Shown piece after piece: positions 23,982-32,227 of a stretch of DNA of 64,000 nt. The DNA is from JAAYYY01 sp964579295. GTDB lineage: Bacteria; Chloroflexota; Anaerolineae; Promineifilales; Promineifilaceae. Both the position numbers and the translations under genes were made by a program. The stretch covers positions 1 to 64,000 of the forward strand of contig CAZOGK010000012.1 of assembly GCA_964579295.1 (NCBI GenBank). Direction: 5' to 3'. The notes beneath the pieces were generated by a model. That model was not told the DNA's origin, searched no databases, and worked only from the letters and a program-made list of their open reading frames with translations. Every line of letters begins with the position of its first letter. The stretch's first letter is position 1.

Positions 23982-24674
23982 ATGGCATACAGTAACAGCA
24001 TGAAACAGGGACGCACAGAGCCGTTTGACATCGACCTGGTCATGAGCCGGATCCGCGAGGCTGTGGAGGATTACCCGAAGGCGGCGCTGTTTGAGCTGGC
24101 GGAGAATGGGTATGACTCGCCCTACGAGCAGCTGGTCGCCTGCATCATCAGCATGCGCACACGGGATGAGACAATGCTGCCGACGGCGCTGCGGCTGTTT
24201 GCGCGGGCGCGCACGCCGGCGGAGATGACGCTGCTGAGCTGGGAAGAGTTGGACGAGCTGATCGGCGCGGCCACGTTTCACGAGCAGAAGGCGCGCAATA
24301 TTCTGGCGCTGTCGCAGCGGATTCTGGATGAGTACGAAGGCGAGTTACCCTGCGACGAGGCGCTGCTGCTCAGCTTTCATGGCGTGGGGCCCAAATGCGC
24401 CAATCTGGTGCTGGGCATCGCCTGTGACGCCCGCTTTATCGGCGTGGACGTGCATGTCCACCGCGTGACCAACCGTTGGGGCTACGTCGCCGCCAACCAG
24501 CCGGAGAAGACGATGCGCGCGCTCGAGGAGAAGCTGCCGGAGCGTTATTGGGTGGAGATTAATCGGCTGCTGGTACCCTTCGGCAAGCACATCTGCACCG
24601 GGCGGCTGCCGCGCTGCTCAGTCTGCCCGGTCGAGCCAATGTGCGCCCAGGTTGGCGTTACCGCCCACCGCTAG
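23982..24674 (+). CDS. nth: Endonuclease III-like DNA glycosylase/AP lyase
   Basis: A 230-residue base-excision-repair enzyme removing oxidised pyrimidines and cutting the abasic site. A helix-hairpin-helix L-S-F-H-G-V-G-P-K-C-A-N carries the catalytic lysine K138. G-V-D-V-H-V-H-R-V carries the catalytic aspartate D156, 18 residues away as in E. coli Nth. The C-terminal 4Fe-4S loop C-x6-C-x2-C-x5-C is complete. AGGA lies a few bases before the ATG at 23982; an internal ATG at 24000 lacks a site. The gene is followed by an inverted repeat and convergent pdxT. The near-identity of motifs makes the call firm, though MutY-like or Ogg-like substrate shifts cannot be excluded. Confidence 0.9.
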   Translation: MAYSNSMKQGRTEPFDIDLVMSRIREAVEDYPKAALFELAENGYDSPYEQLVACIISMRTRDETMLPTALRLFARARTPAEMTLLSWEELDELIGAATFHEQKARNILALSQRILDEYEGELPCDEALLLSFHGVGPKCANLVLGIACDARFIGVDVHVHRVTNRWGYVAANQPEKTMRALEEKLPERYWVEINRLLVPFGKHICTGRLPRCSVCPVEPMCAQVGVTAHR

Positions 24675-24687
24675 GTCTGAGCCGAGA

Positions 24688-24719
24688 GACCTGTCAGATC
24701 TTGAGAAACCTGACAGGTC
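24688..24719. repeat. Inverted repeat between convergent nth and pdxT
   Basis: Perfect 10-bp arms GACCTGTCAG/CTGACAGGTC with a 12-nt loop sit midway between the two convergent stop codons. With no clear U-tract it may act as a bidirectional transcription barrier, or be one copy of a dispersed intergenic repeat. Confidence 0.7.
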
Positions 24720-24736
24720 GTCCCGTGGGCGCCAGG

Positions 24737-25339
24737 CTAGCCGTCGCCGTCAGCAGCCGCGATCTGCAGAAAGTATTGGTGAAAGCGAACGTCGTCTGAC
24801 AGCTCAGGATGGAAGCTGGTTACCAGCCAGTGACCCTGGCGGGCAGCCACCGCCGTACCGTCGTCCAGCCGTGCCAGTACCTCGACGCCTTTCTCCTCGT
24901 CGGCTGCTACCAGCCGCGGCCCGCGGATGAATATGGCCGGGAAAGCGGCGTTACTGCCGTTGGTCTGCCCTGGCAGATCTGCCACCTCCAGCCCCACCTC
25001 AAAGCTATCGACCTGCCGGCCAAAGGCGTTGCGCTCGACGGCAATATCCATCAGGCCGAGCAGCGGCTGGTCACGGCCTATATCCTTGGCCATGAAGATC
25101 ATGCCGGCGCAGGTGCCCCAGACCGGCTTCGCGGCGGCAAAGGCGCGCAGCGGCTCGACAAGGCCGTAGAGGGTCGCCAGCTTGCCAATGGTCGTGCTTT
25201 CGCCGCCGGGGATGATCAGCCCATCCAGCCCTTCCAGCTCCTCGGGCAGCCGCACGGCCACGGCCTCGACGCCGAGCTTCTGTAGCAGGTCGATATGTTC
25301 GACGAAAGCGCCCTGCAGGGCCAGCACCCCGATTCTCAT
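24737..25339 (-). CDS. pdxT: Pyridoxal 5'-phosphate synthase glutaminase subunit
   Basis: A 200-residue class I glutamine amidotransferase that supplies ammonia to PdxS for making pyridoxal 5'-phosphate. It starts M-R-I-G-V-L-A-L-Q-G-A-F, has I-I-P-G-G-E-S-T-T and the nucleophile cysteine in G-T-C-A-G-M-I near residue 78. The C-terminal F-H-P-E-L-S carries the His and Glu of the triad. It lies 12 nt downstream of pdxS in the same operon and in its usual order. Its length is normal for the family. Confidence 0.95.
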   Translation of the reverse strand: MRIGVLALQGAFVEHIDLLQKLGVEAVAVRLPEELEGLDGLIIPGGESTTIGKLATLYGLVEPLRAFAAAKPVWGTCAGMIFMAKDIGRDQPLLGLMDIAVERNAFGRQVDSFEVGLEVADLPGQTNGSNAAFPAIFIRGPRLVAADEEKGVEVLARLDDGTAVAARQGHWLVTSFHPELSDDVRFHQYFLQIAAADGDG

Positions 25340-25351
25340 GGGTTGTCTTCC

Positions 25352-26260
25352 TTACCAGCCGCGCACGGCAAGCTGCTCGCCCTCCGGCAGGGTAGCGGCA
25401 GTACGGCCAACCATCGGCTCGCCGAGGTTTTCGCTGACCCGCGCCAGAATCTCCGGGTTGTTGTAGTGCGCCGTGGCCTCGACAATGGCCCGCGCCCGCC
25501 GCGCCGGGTCGCCGCTCTTAAAGATGCCGGAGCCGACAAAGACGCCGTCCACGCCGAGCTGCATCATCAGGGCGGCGTCGGCCGGCGTCGCCAGGCCGCC
25601 GGCGGCGAAGTTGACCACGGGCAGCCGGCCCAGCTCTTTCGTCTCCTTCACCAGGGCAAAGGGCGCACCAACATCGCGCGCGTAGCTCATCAGCTCTTCG
25701 TCGGGCATGAGCTGCAGGCGGCGGATCTCGCCGAGCACGGTGCGCGCGTGGCGCACCGCCTCCACAACGTCGCCGGTGCCGGCTTCGCCTTTCGTGCGCA
25801 TCATGGCGGCGCCTTCGCCGATGCGGCGCAGCGCCTCGCCCAGATTGCGGCAGCCGCAGACGAAAGGCACCTTGAAGCCGTGCTTGTAGATGTGGTGCTC
25901 TTCGTCGGCCGGGGTCAGCACCTCGCTCTCGTCGATGTAGTCAACGCCGAGCGCTTCCAGAATCTGCGCCTCGACGAAGTGGCCGATACGCACCTTGGCC
26001 ATGACGGGAATGCTCACTGTGGCGATGATCTCTTTGATCAGCCCGGGGTCAGACATACGGGCGACGCCGCCGTCGGCGCGAATGTCGGCCGGCACGCGCT
26101 CCAGGGCCATCACGGCCACCGCGCCTGCTTCTTCGGCAATCTGTGCCTGTTCGGGCGTGACCACATCCATGATCACGCCGCCCTTCAACATCTGCGCCAG
26201 ACCGCGCTTGACGGTTTCATTGGCTACCTGACGCTGTCCGTTCTTCTTTTCGTCTGCCAT
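25352..26260 (-). CDS. pdxS: Pyridoxal 5'-phosphate synthase lyase subunit
   Basis: A 302-residue (beta/alpha)8 enzyme combining ribose 5-phosphate, glyceraldehyde 3-phosphate and ammonia into pyridoxal 5'-phosphate. Recognisable blocks are G-G-V-I-M-D-V-V, A-V-M-A-L-E-R-V-P-A-D-I-R, V-M-A-K-V-R-I-G-H-F with a catalytic lysine, and the late F-A-A-G-G-L-A-T-P-A-D-A-A. The ATG is preceded by AGGAGGTCC, one of the best ribosome sites in the window, and by a good promoter. The operon pdxS-pdxT gives a deoxyxylulose-5-phosphate-independent B6 pathway, supplying the several PLP enzymes nearby. Confidence 0.96.
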   Translation of the reverse strand: MADEKKNGQRQVANETVKRGLAQMLKGGVIMDVVTPEQAQIAEEAGAVAVMALERVPADIRADGGVARMSDPGLIKEIIATVSIPVMAKVRIGHFVEAQILEALGVDYIDESEVLTPADEEHHIYKHGFKVPFVCGCRNLGEALRRIGEGAAMMRTKGEAGTGDVVEAVRHARTVLGEIRRLQLMPDEELMSYARDVGAPFALVKETKELGRLPVVNFAAGGLATPADAALMMQLGVDGVFVGSGIFKSGDPARRARAIVEATAHYNNPEILARVSENLGEPMVGRTAATLPEGEQLAVRGW

Positions 26261-26299
26261 TGGTCCAGGACCTCCTCATGCTGTTTTTTGTGCACCCAC

Positions 26300-26328
26300 A
26301 TTGTAGTCGGGGAGGCAGGCGATCACAA
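26300..26328 (-). promoter_or_regulatory. Promoter of pdxST
   Basis: Minus-strand TTGTGA, a 17-nt spacer and TACAAT; the start codon is about 40 nt further on. No MocR/PdxR-type operator or riboswitch is evident in the short leader. Confidence 0.6.
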
Positions 26329-26409
26329 GGAAATTGGCCTTACGCTTATTACTCTTTTCGGGTTAGTACTAGGTCCAATTCGGGAATAGCCGGCCAGAAG
26401 GCGCACTGC

Positions 26410-26415
26410 TACAAT
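26410..26415 (+). promoter_or_regulatory. -10 box of a leaderless promoter for the 26423 gene
   Basis: TACAAT is followed by 7 nt and the ATG at 26423. An in-frame ATG at 26414 overlaps the box itself and so cannot be used from this promoter. Confidence 0.55.
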
Positions 26416-26422
26416 GCAGACC

Positions 26423-26935
26423 ATGCGCGGCATCTCCCCGGTCCGGTTCATTTGGCTCCTGTCGCTCATCGCCAGCGCCGTCATTCTCGTCGCCTTCGGC
26501 CCTCTCAATGCGCCGCTGCAGACGGCAGCCGCGCCGCTGGGCATGATCAGCTTCGAGCTGGCGCGCACGGAGGCCGGCGCCGCCGCCATGCTGGCCTCGT
26601 GGGACGAGGCAGCACGGCTGGCTGCTGCCTTCAGCCTGGGGCTCGACTACCTGTTCCTGGTCAGCTATGCCACAGCTATTGGGATGGTCTGTTGGGCAGT
26701 GGCGGCGCGGCATGAGGGCCGGTGGGCCACGCTGGGCCGGCTGCTGGCCTGGGGGCTGCTGCTGGCCGCGCTGCTCGACGCGGTTGAGAATCTGGCGCTG
26801 TGGCAGCAGCTACAGCACGGGGCCGGCGCCAGCCTGGCCAGGCTCGCCTGGCTGGCGGCTTTGGCCAAGTTTGCGCTGGTCGCCGCCGGGCTGCTCTACG
26901 CGCTCGGCGGCCTTATTAGCTGGAGAAGGAGGTAA
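26423..26935 (+). CDS. Four-helix membrane protein of unknown function
   Basis: A 170-residue protein with four predicted transmembrane helices, about residues 9-27, 68-93, 104-122 and 140-160. The N-terminal helix is followed by a 45-residue external segment. The motif L-G-L-D-Y-L-F-L-V-S-Y-A at the second helix is characteristic and recurs in uncharacterised bacterial membrane proteins, but I cannot name a family. No charged active-site cluster or heme-ligand pair is obvious. The stop is 3 nt before the ATG of a flavin-dependent oxidoreductase, and the ribosome site of that gene (AAGGAGG) lies inside this one. The two are therefore tightly coupled and may be functionally linked. Confidence 0.75.
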   Translation: MRGISPVRFIWLLSLIASAVILVAFGPLNAPLQTAAAPLGMISFELARTEAGAAAMLASWDEAARLAAAFSLGLDYLFLVSYATAIGMVCWAVAARHEGRWATLGRLLAWGLLLAALLDAVENLALWQQLQHGAGASLARLAWLAALAKFALVAAGLLYALGGLISWRRR

Positions 26936-26938
26936 GCG

Positions 26939-27766
26939 ATGCAGTTCGGCTTTATCTTACCCGGCGGTTCGGCGCGCACCGCCGCCGACTATGCACGCGA
27001 AGCGGAAGAGGCGGGTTGGGATGGATTTTTCGTCTGGGAAGGGATCTGGGCGCCTGATGCCTGGGTCTGCCTGACGGCGGCGGCCATGGTCACGGAGCGA
27101 ATCAAGCTGGGCACGATGCTCTCTGCCCTGTCGCGTATGCGCCCCTGGAAGCTGGGCAGCGAGGCGGCGACGCTGGACGACTTATCCGGTGGGCGGGTCA
27201 TCCTCTCCGTGGGCCTGGGGGCGCCGGAAACTGGTTTCGCCGAGTTTGGCGAGGAAACTGACCGCAAGGTACGGGCCGAGCTGGTAGATGAGGGGCTGGA
27301 GGTCATCACCGGGCTGTGGCAGGGTCAGCCATTCAGCTACGAGGGCAAACATTACCAGATCCGGCCGCTCAGCTTCCCGGCGCAGCCGCCGCCGCCGGTG
27401 CAGCAACCGCGCATCCCCATCTGGGTGGTCGGCGCCTGGCTACGCCGCAAGTCGATGGCGCGGGCGCTGCGCTACGATGGGCTGCTGCCCAACGTCATGG
27501 ACGCGATGGCGACGCGCATGGGCAGGCCCACGCCGCAGGAAGTGCGCGAGATGCGCGACTACGTAGCGGCAAACCGCAGCGATCCCGGCCCTTACGACAT
27601 CGTGGTCGAAGGCGTGACGCCGGGCGACGACGCCGCGGCGGCGGCCGCCATTGTGCGCCCCTACGCCGAGGCCGGCGCCACCTGGTGGCTGGAAGGGATG
27701 TGGGAGGCGCCGATGGAGGAGGTGCGCGCCCGCCTGCGCCAGGGCCCGCCGCGGCTGGACGCCTGA
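26939..27766 (+). CDS. LLM-class (luciferase-like) flavin/F420-dependent oxidoreductase
   Basis: A 275-residue TIM-barrel oxidoreductase of the bacterial-luciferase superfamily, using FMN or coenzyme F420. Family marks include the N-terminal F-G-F-I-L-P-G, G-W-D-G-F-F-V-W-E, I-K-L-G-T-M-L near residue 60, L-S-G-G-R-V-I-L-S-V-G-L-G-A near 80-95, and P-I-W-V-V-G-A-W near 160. The C-terminal T-W-W-L-E-G-M-W block recurs in the second LLM protein of this window (52449-53285), so the two are paralogues. The substrate is unknown. An AAGGAGG ribosome site ends 5 nt before the ATG. It is coupled to the upstream membrane protein. Confidence 0.88.
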   Translation: MQFGFILPGGSARTAADYAREAEEAGWDGFFVWEGIWAPDAWVCLTAAAMVTERIKLGTMLSALSRMRPWKLGSEAATLDDLSGGRVILSVGLGAPETGFAEFGEETDRKVRAELVDEGLEVITGLWQGQPFSYEGKHYQIRPLSFPAQPPPPVQQPRIPIWVVGAWLRRKSMARALRYDGLLPNVMDAMATRMGRPTPQEVREMRDYVAANRSDPGPYDIVVEGVTPGDDAAAAAAIVRPYAEAGATWWLEGMWEAPMEEVRARLRQGPPRLDA

Positions 27767-27832
27767 CGTTTTCGTCGTTCGTGCGCCCTCAGGCTGGCGT
27801 CCTGCGGGCGAGTCAGGCCGGAGGGGACCGGG

Positions 27833-28558
27833 TTAGATTCGTTCCAGGACGAGCAGATGGGAGATGCCCAGCGCCTGCAGCGGGGTACGCTCGGCGGCGT
27901 AGAGGGTGCGCTTGAGCAGGCGGCCGGCGCGGGGCCAGCGGCGCTCGATGTTGTCATAGCCGCCAAAGATACGGCTGTGGTGGACGACGCGCACCGGCAG
28001 CGGCGCGAAGAGGCGGCGCAGACCACGCCCCGTATAGGCGCGCACGTGCGGCGCCAGCCGGTTGCGCAGGGCGTTGGGCAGGTAGTTCACCAGCGGCTTG
28101 TTGCCAAAATAGTAAGCGCCGCGCCAGTAGACGCCGTGCTGTTCCACCGGGTACCAGCGGTTAGGGGCAAAGACGACCACGCGCCCGCCCGGTCGCGTCA
28201 CCCGCACCATCTCGGCGGCATAGCGGGCGTCGTCGTCCACGTGTTCAATCACCTCGTTGCTGAGAACCAGGTCAAAGCTGCCGGCGGCGAAGGGGAGCCA
28301 CTCACCCACGCCCAGGATGATGCCTGTGGCCGATTGGCGAGCCTGAAGGGCGCGGTCCGGCTCTACTTCCAGCCCGAAACGATGGGCGCTGTAAGGCGCC
28401 AGCGCTTCCAGGTAGGTGCCAAGCCCGGCCCCATTGTCGAGAATGCGCGCTCCCGCGACCGGCGCCCAGCGGCGAATCATAGCCAGCCGCCGCTCCTGGC
28501 CGGAACGCCAGACGTATCCGGGCTCGCCGCGCAGGGCGGCTTTGTCCGAATAGCTCAT
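27833..28558 (-). CDS. Class I SAM-dependent methyltransferase
   Basis: A 241-residue methyltransferase of the UbiE/type-11 kind. The SAM-binding motif I reads I-L-D-N-G-A-G-L-G-T-Y (about residues 38-48), an acidic E-V-E motif II follows, and S-N-E-V-I-E-H-V-D-D marks motif IV. The C-terminal part is basic and aromatic with a possible amphipathic helix (Y-Y-F-G-N-K-P-L-V-N-Y-L-P), seen in methyltransferases that act on lipids or glycans. The substrate is unknown. The ATG at 28558 has GAGG 7 nt upstream. It lies 10 nt downstream of the UDG gene and is probably in one transcript with it. Confidence 0.85.
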   Translation of the reverse strand: MSYSDKAALRGEPGYVWRSGQERRLAMIRRWAPVAGARILDNGAGLGTYLEALAPYSAHRFGLEVEPDRALQARQSATGIILGVGEWLPFAAGSFDLVLSNEVIEHVDDDARYAAEMVRVTRPGGRVVVFAPNRWYPVEQHGVYWRGAYYFGNKPLVNYLPNALRNRLAPHVRAYTGRGLRRLFAPLPVRVVHHSRIFGGYDNIERRWPRAGRLLKRTLYAAERTPLQALGISHLLVLERI

Positions 28559-28568
28559 GGGAATTGCC

Positions 28569-29207
28569 TCAGTGCGCCGAGCGCTTGCCGGCAACCTCAT
28601 CGTAGAGACGGCGCGCCTCCTGGATGTCTTCCCACATCTGCGCCTTGGGGCTGCCCGGCTCCCGCGATGGATTGCGCAGCAGGTAGGCGGGATGGTAAAT
28701 GGGCATGACCCAGCGCTCCTCCAGCCGGCGCCAGGAGCCGCGTAGCCGCGTTATGCCTGTCTGCCCCAATAGTGATTGGGTGGCGACGTTGCCGGAAAGG
28801 AGAATGACGGCCGGGTCAATGAGGCGGATCATTTCCAGCAAATAGGGTTTGTAGAACTCGATCTCCTCGGTCGTCGGCTTACGGAACTCCTTGCCTTCAT
28901 CGCCGGGGGGCATGCGGTAGACGGCGTTGGTAATAAATACGTCCTGTTCCGGGTCGAAGCCGGCCGCCTGCAAAATCTGGTCCAGCAGCTGCCCTGATTT
29001 GCCGACAAAAGGTTTGCCGAGCCGGTTTTCCTGGGGGCCGGGCGCTTCGCCGACAATCATCAGACGGGCCTCCGGGTTGCCGCGGTAGATGACCAGGGTC
29101 GTTCCGGCGTCGGCCAGCGGGTCATCCTCCATGTCAACCATAGCCGCTAGCAGCGCTTCCAGAGAATCGAAGTGCAACGGGCGTTGTTCAAAGAGGCCGT
29201 ACTGCAT
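28569..29207 (-). CDS. Family-4-like uracil-DNA glycosylase lacking the Fe-S cysteines
   Basis: A 212-residue UDG-superfamily protein. Motif 1 G-E-A-P-G-P-Q-E-N (residues 53-61), K-P-F-V-G-K-S-G-Q-L-L, and motif 2 H-P-A-Y-L-L-R-N-P-S-R are as in family-4 enzymes, which remove uracil from DNA. Family-4 proteins normally bind a 4Fe-4S cluster through four cysteines. This protein contains no cysteine at all: the K-C-R-P-P position reads Y-R-M-P-P and the next reads F-Y-K-P. It may be a cluster-free glycosylase or a divergent homologue. The start at 29207 has GGAGG upstream. A methyltransferase follows. Confidence 0.85.
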   Translation of the reverse strand: MQYGLFEQRPLHFDSLEALLAAMVDMEDDPLADAGTTLVIYRGNPEARLMIVGEAPGPQENRLGKPFVGKSGQLLDQILQAAGFDPEQDVFITNAVYRMPPGDEGKEFRKPTTEEIEFYKPYLLEMIRLIDPAVILLSGNVATQSLLGQTGITRLRGSWRRLEERWVMPIYHPAYLLRNPSREPGSPKAQMWEDIQEARRLYDEVAGKRSAH

Positions 29208-29219
29208 GATTTCCTCCGC

Positions 29220-29259
29220 GGAAAAAGAAAATGGCCGCCCTGCAGGCAGGACGGCCATT
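29220..29259 (-). terminator. Intrinsic terminator downstream of korAB
   Basis: A stem of about 12 bp (ATGGCCG.. with one mismatch) centred near 29243 is followed on the minus strand by TTTTCTTTTTC. It ends the korAB transcript about 45 nt after its stop and just before the UDG ribosome site. Confidence 0.7.
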
Positions 29260-29301
29260 GATTGTAGCTAAAAAGCCGGCAAACGGCCCAGGCGATAGCC
29301 C

Positions 29302-30351
29302 TTAAAGGAAGCGATCCATTACCTGCTGCAGCTTTTCGCGGCTGGGGCGCAGGCTGGCCTCGGGCAGGTGGGCCAGGGCCGGTCCATCCTGATCGAGCTT
29401 GTTCAGCTCGGCGAAGGCCGGCCGCGAGTCGTCAAAGTAGATGAGCCCGGTGATGAACTCGCGGTTGCGGATTGCCTGCTCCAGCCGGGCCATCGCCGCC
29501 GTCCGGTCAGTCGGGTCGAAATCACTCTCCAGCTTGCGCAGGACAATGCGAGCGCCGTCATGGAGATCTACCATCCGGGCCTCGCCCGGCGCGTAGTCGT
29601 CAATGTAGATCTCGTCGCGCATGGGGATATAGCCAATGTCGTGGAGCTGGATGCCGTGTTCCTTGCCGTAGCTATAACTCATGGTCGAGAAATCTTTGTT
29701 GTTGAAGGCAACACAGGGGCTGATGATGTCCAACACGGCCAGACCGCGATGGCTCAGAGCCGCCTTGAGCAGCTCGCGCACCTGTTTCGGGTCGCCGGAG
29801 AAGCTGCGCGCGACGAAGCCGGCGCCGGCGACGATAGCTTCCAGGCAGATGTCGATTGGCGGCAGCTCGTTATGCCCGGCGTATTTCAGCTCCAGCCCCT
29901 CGTCGGCGGTGGCCGAAAACTGGCCTTTGGTCAGGCCATAGACGCCGTTGTTCTCCACAATGTAGACCATGCGCACATTGCGGCGGCAGGCATGCTTGAA
30001 CTGGCCCATGCCAATGCTGCCCGTATCGCCATCGCCGCTGACGCCGATTGCCTTGAGATGGTGGTTAGCCATCAGGGCGCCGGTGCCAACAGCTGGCATC
30101 CGGCCATGCAGGGCATTAAAGCCGTGTGACATGCCCAGGAAGTAGGCCGGCGACTTGCTCGAACAACCGATGCCGCTGAGCTTAACCAGCTCGTGCGGCC
30201 GCACGTGCATCTCATAGGCAATCTGGATGATCTGGTTAGAGATGGAGTTATGGCCGCAGCCCTGACAGAGCGTCGTCGGGCTGCCCTTGTAGGCAGTGAA
30301 CTCCAGGCCGATCTCATTGACCTTTTGCCGGCCGCGTGTTTCTGTCGTCAT
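29302..30351 (-). CDS. korB: 2-oxoacid:ferredoxin oxidoreductase, beta subunit
   Basis: A 349-residue thiamine-diphosphate subunit. L-C-Q-G-C-G-H near residue 28 supplies Fe-S or cofactor contacts, G-D-G-D-T-G-S-I-G near 120 is the ThDP/Mg motif, and E-N-N-G-V-Y-G-L-T-K-G-Q near 150 completes it. With KorA it oxidatively decarboxylates a 2-oxoacid, probably 2-oxoglutarate or branched, to acyl-CoA, reducing ferredoxin; it can run in reverse. The ATG overlaps the korA stop by 4 nt. The C-terminal domain after residue 250 is longer than in minimal PorB proteins. No delta (ferredoxin) subunit is present in the operon. Confidence 0.92.
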   Translation of the reverse strand: MTTETRGRQKVNEIGLEFTAYKGSPTTLCQGCGHNSISNQIIQIAYEMHVRPHELVKLSGIGCSSKSPAYFLGMSHGFNALHGRMPAVGTGALMANHHLKAIGVSGDGDTGSIGMGQFKHACRRNVRMVYIVENNGVYGLTKGQFSATADEGLELKYAGHNELPPIDICLEAIVAGAGFVARSFSGDPKQVRELLKAALSHRGLAVLDIISPCVAFNNKDFSTMSYSYGKEHGIQLHDIGYIPMRDEIYIDDYAPGEARMVDLHDGARIVLRKLESDFDPTDRTAAMARLEQAIRNREFITGLIYFDDSRPAFAELNKLDQDGPALAHLPEASLRPSREKLQQVMDRFL

Positions 30352-32189
30352 GCTGCGTACTCCTTTTCCTCCTCCAGCAGATGCTCGACGATCCAGCGAG
30401 CCGTGAGCGGCAGGCCGTCGAGAAAGGCGAGGGAACTCAATTTCGTCGCCATGTCGGGCATTTCCAGCTGCAAGATCTCGTACATCTGCCCGTCACGGTT
30501 CATCTCGATTACGTAGACACGATCGTGCCTGGCGACAAAGTCGCGGACAGAGTGGCTCACCGGTAGCGCGCGCAGGCGGAGGAAGCTGGTCTCAATGCCC
30601 TGCGCCGCCAGCCGGTCGCGCGCCTCGTCGATAGGCGGCTCAGTGGTGCCGTAGGCAATGATGCCAATACGGGCGCCGTCTACCTCGTCTACCACCGGCT
30701 GGGGGGCGAGCTGGCGGGCCGTCTCCAGCTTACGCTTGAGACGCTCCATGTTCGCCAGCCAGTCTTCGGGGCGCTCGCTGTATTTGGCCTGCTCGTTGTG
30801 GCCGGTGCCGCGAGCGAAGTAGGCGGCCAGCGGGTGCGCGTTGCCGGGCAGGGTGCGATAGCCAACGCCGTCGCCGTCGAGGTCCTTATAGCGGGCAAAG
30901 CCATTTGCTTCGATATCTTCCGCCGTGAGCACCTTGCCGCGCTGCAGCGGCTGTTCCGGGTAGGGGAACGGCTCGCTCATCCAGTTATTCATGCCCAGGT
31001 CCAGGTCGCTAAGCACCAGGACGAGGGTCTGCAGCTGCTCGGCCAGGTCGAAGGAGACGCTGCCGAATGCAAAGCATTCTTCGGGATTGGCCGGCAGCAG
31101 CACGACATTGCGAGTGTCGCCGTGACCCAGATTGTAGGCGAAGGCCACGTCGCCCTGCGAGGTACGCGTGGGCATGCCGGTGCTGGGCCCAACGCGCTGG
31201 ATGTCCCAGATGACGGCCGGGATCTCCGCGAAGTAGGAAAGACCGGCAAACTCGGCCATGAGCGAGATGCCGGGGCCCGACGTGGCCGTCATGGCTCGCG
31301 CGCCGGCCCAGCCGGCGCCGATGACCATGCCGATAGCCGACAACTCATCCTCCGACTGGATGACGGCGTAGGTCGGCCGGCCGTCTTCATCGGTGCGCAG
31401 CGCCGGCAGATGCTCGTTCAGCGCATCGACGAGGCTGGTCGAGGGGGTGATCGGGTACCAGGCGGTGATGGTCATGCCGCCAAAGATGGCGCCCAGCGCG
31501 GCTGCTTCGTTGCCCGTAATGAGGAACTTGCCGCGCGTGAGATCCATCGGCGCGACGCGGAAGGGATCGCGCTTCTCCAGATTCTCGGCCGCCCAGTCGT
31601 ACGCTTTCTGGATGGCCTCCATGTTGGAATCGACCAGCGCCTGGCGCCCGCCGAAGTGGTGGCTAAGCGCCTCGCGAATGGCTGCGAGGTCAATGTCCAG
31701 CAGCTGCGAGAGGGCGCCGACGTAGATCATGTTGGTGAACCGATCGCGGAAGTCGCCGCGGGCGCCCAGCTCGCGCAGGAACTGATTGACCGGGATGCCG
31801 TACATGGTCACGTCATCGCGCTGGGGCATATTGCGCCAGTCGCCGACGTAGAGGCAGATGCTGCCGGGCGGCAGGTCGCGGATGTCCTCGTGCACGGTCA
31901 CTTCATTAAAGGCGACCAGCACCTCAGAGGTCTCGCGCCGGGCCACGTAGCCATCCTTGCTGACACGAATATGGTACCAGGTGGGCAGCCCCTGGATGTT
32001 CGACGGGAAGATGTTCTTGCCGTTGACAGGGATGCCCATGTTGAACAGGGCGCGCAGCAAGGTCAGATTGGAGGTCTGGCTGCCCGTCCCGTTGGCCGTG
32101 GCGACGACAATGGAAAAATCGTTGACCCGGTCGGCCGTGCCGGCTGTGAAGCTGGGGGTCGCACTGGCGACGGGTTCTATCACACCCAT
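30348..32189 (-). CDS. korA: 2-oxoacid:ferredoxin oxidoreductase, fused gamma-alpha subunit
   Basis: A 613-residue subunit. The N-terminal gamma domain (about 20-200, with A-N-G-T-G-S-Q-T-S-N) is fused to the alpha pyrimidine-binding domain (about 225-613, with G-N-E-A-A-A-L-G-A, Y-P-I-T-P-S-T and T-S-G-P-G-I-S-L-M). The A-W-Y-P-I-T-P-S-T and E-D-E-L-S-A-I-G segments are typical of KGOR-type enzymes. The ATG is preceded by AGGAGAG with a good 6-nt spacing. It lies 78 nt downstream of the GntR-type regulator in the same direction, with a hairpin between. Substrate choice, 2-oxoglutarate versus other 2-oxoacids, cannot be decided from sequence. Confidence 0.92.
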   Translation of the reverse strand: MGVIEPVASATPSFTAGTADRVNDFSIVVATANGTGSQTSNLTLLRALFNMGIPVNGKNIFPSNIQGLPTWYHIRVSKDGYVARRETSEVLVAFNEVTVHEDIRDLPPGSICLYVGDWRNMPQRDDVTMYGIPVNQFLRELGARGDFRDRFTNMIYVGALSQLLDIDLAAIREALSHHFGGRQALVDSNMEAIQKAYDWAAENLEKRDPFRVAPMDLTRGKFLITGNEAAALGAIFGGMTITAWYPITPSTSLVDALNEHLPALRTDEDGRPTYAVIQSEDELSAIGMVIGAGWAGARAMTATSGPGISLMAEFAGLSYFAEIPAVIWDIQRVGPSTGMPTRTSQGDVAFAYNLGHGDTRNVVLLPANPEECFAFGSVSFDLAEQLQTLVLVLSDLDLGMNNWMSEPFPYPEQPLQRGKVLTAEDIEANGFARYKDLDGDGVGYRTLPGNAHPLAAYFARGTGHNEQAKYSERPEDWLANMERLKRKLETARQLAPQPVVDEVDGARIGIIAYGTTEPPIDEARDRLAAQGIETSFLRLRALPVSHSVRDFVARHDRVYVIEMNRDGQMYEILQLEMPDMATKLSSLAFLDGLPLTARWIVEHLLEEEKEYAA

Positions 32190-32227
32190 ATCAAACTCTC
32201 CTACTACACTCTACTCTGGATCACAGC

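Noticed and set aside
26261..26422. A possible riboswitch or regulator site ahead of pdxS
   Set aside because: The leader is only about 40 nt and shows no conserved fold; the promoter and ribosome site explain it.
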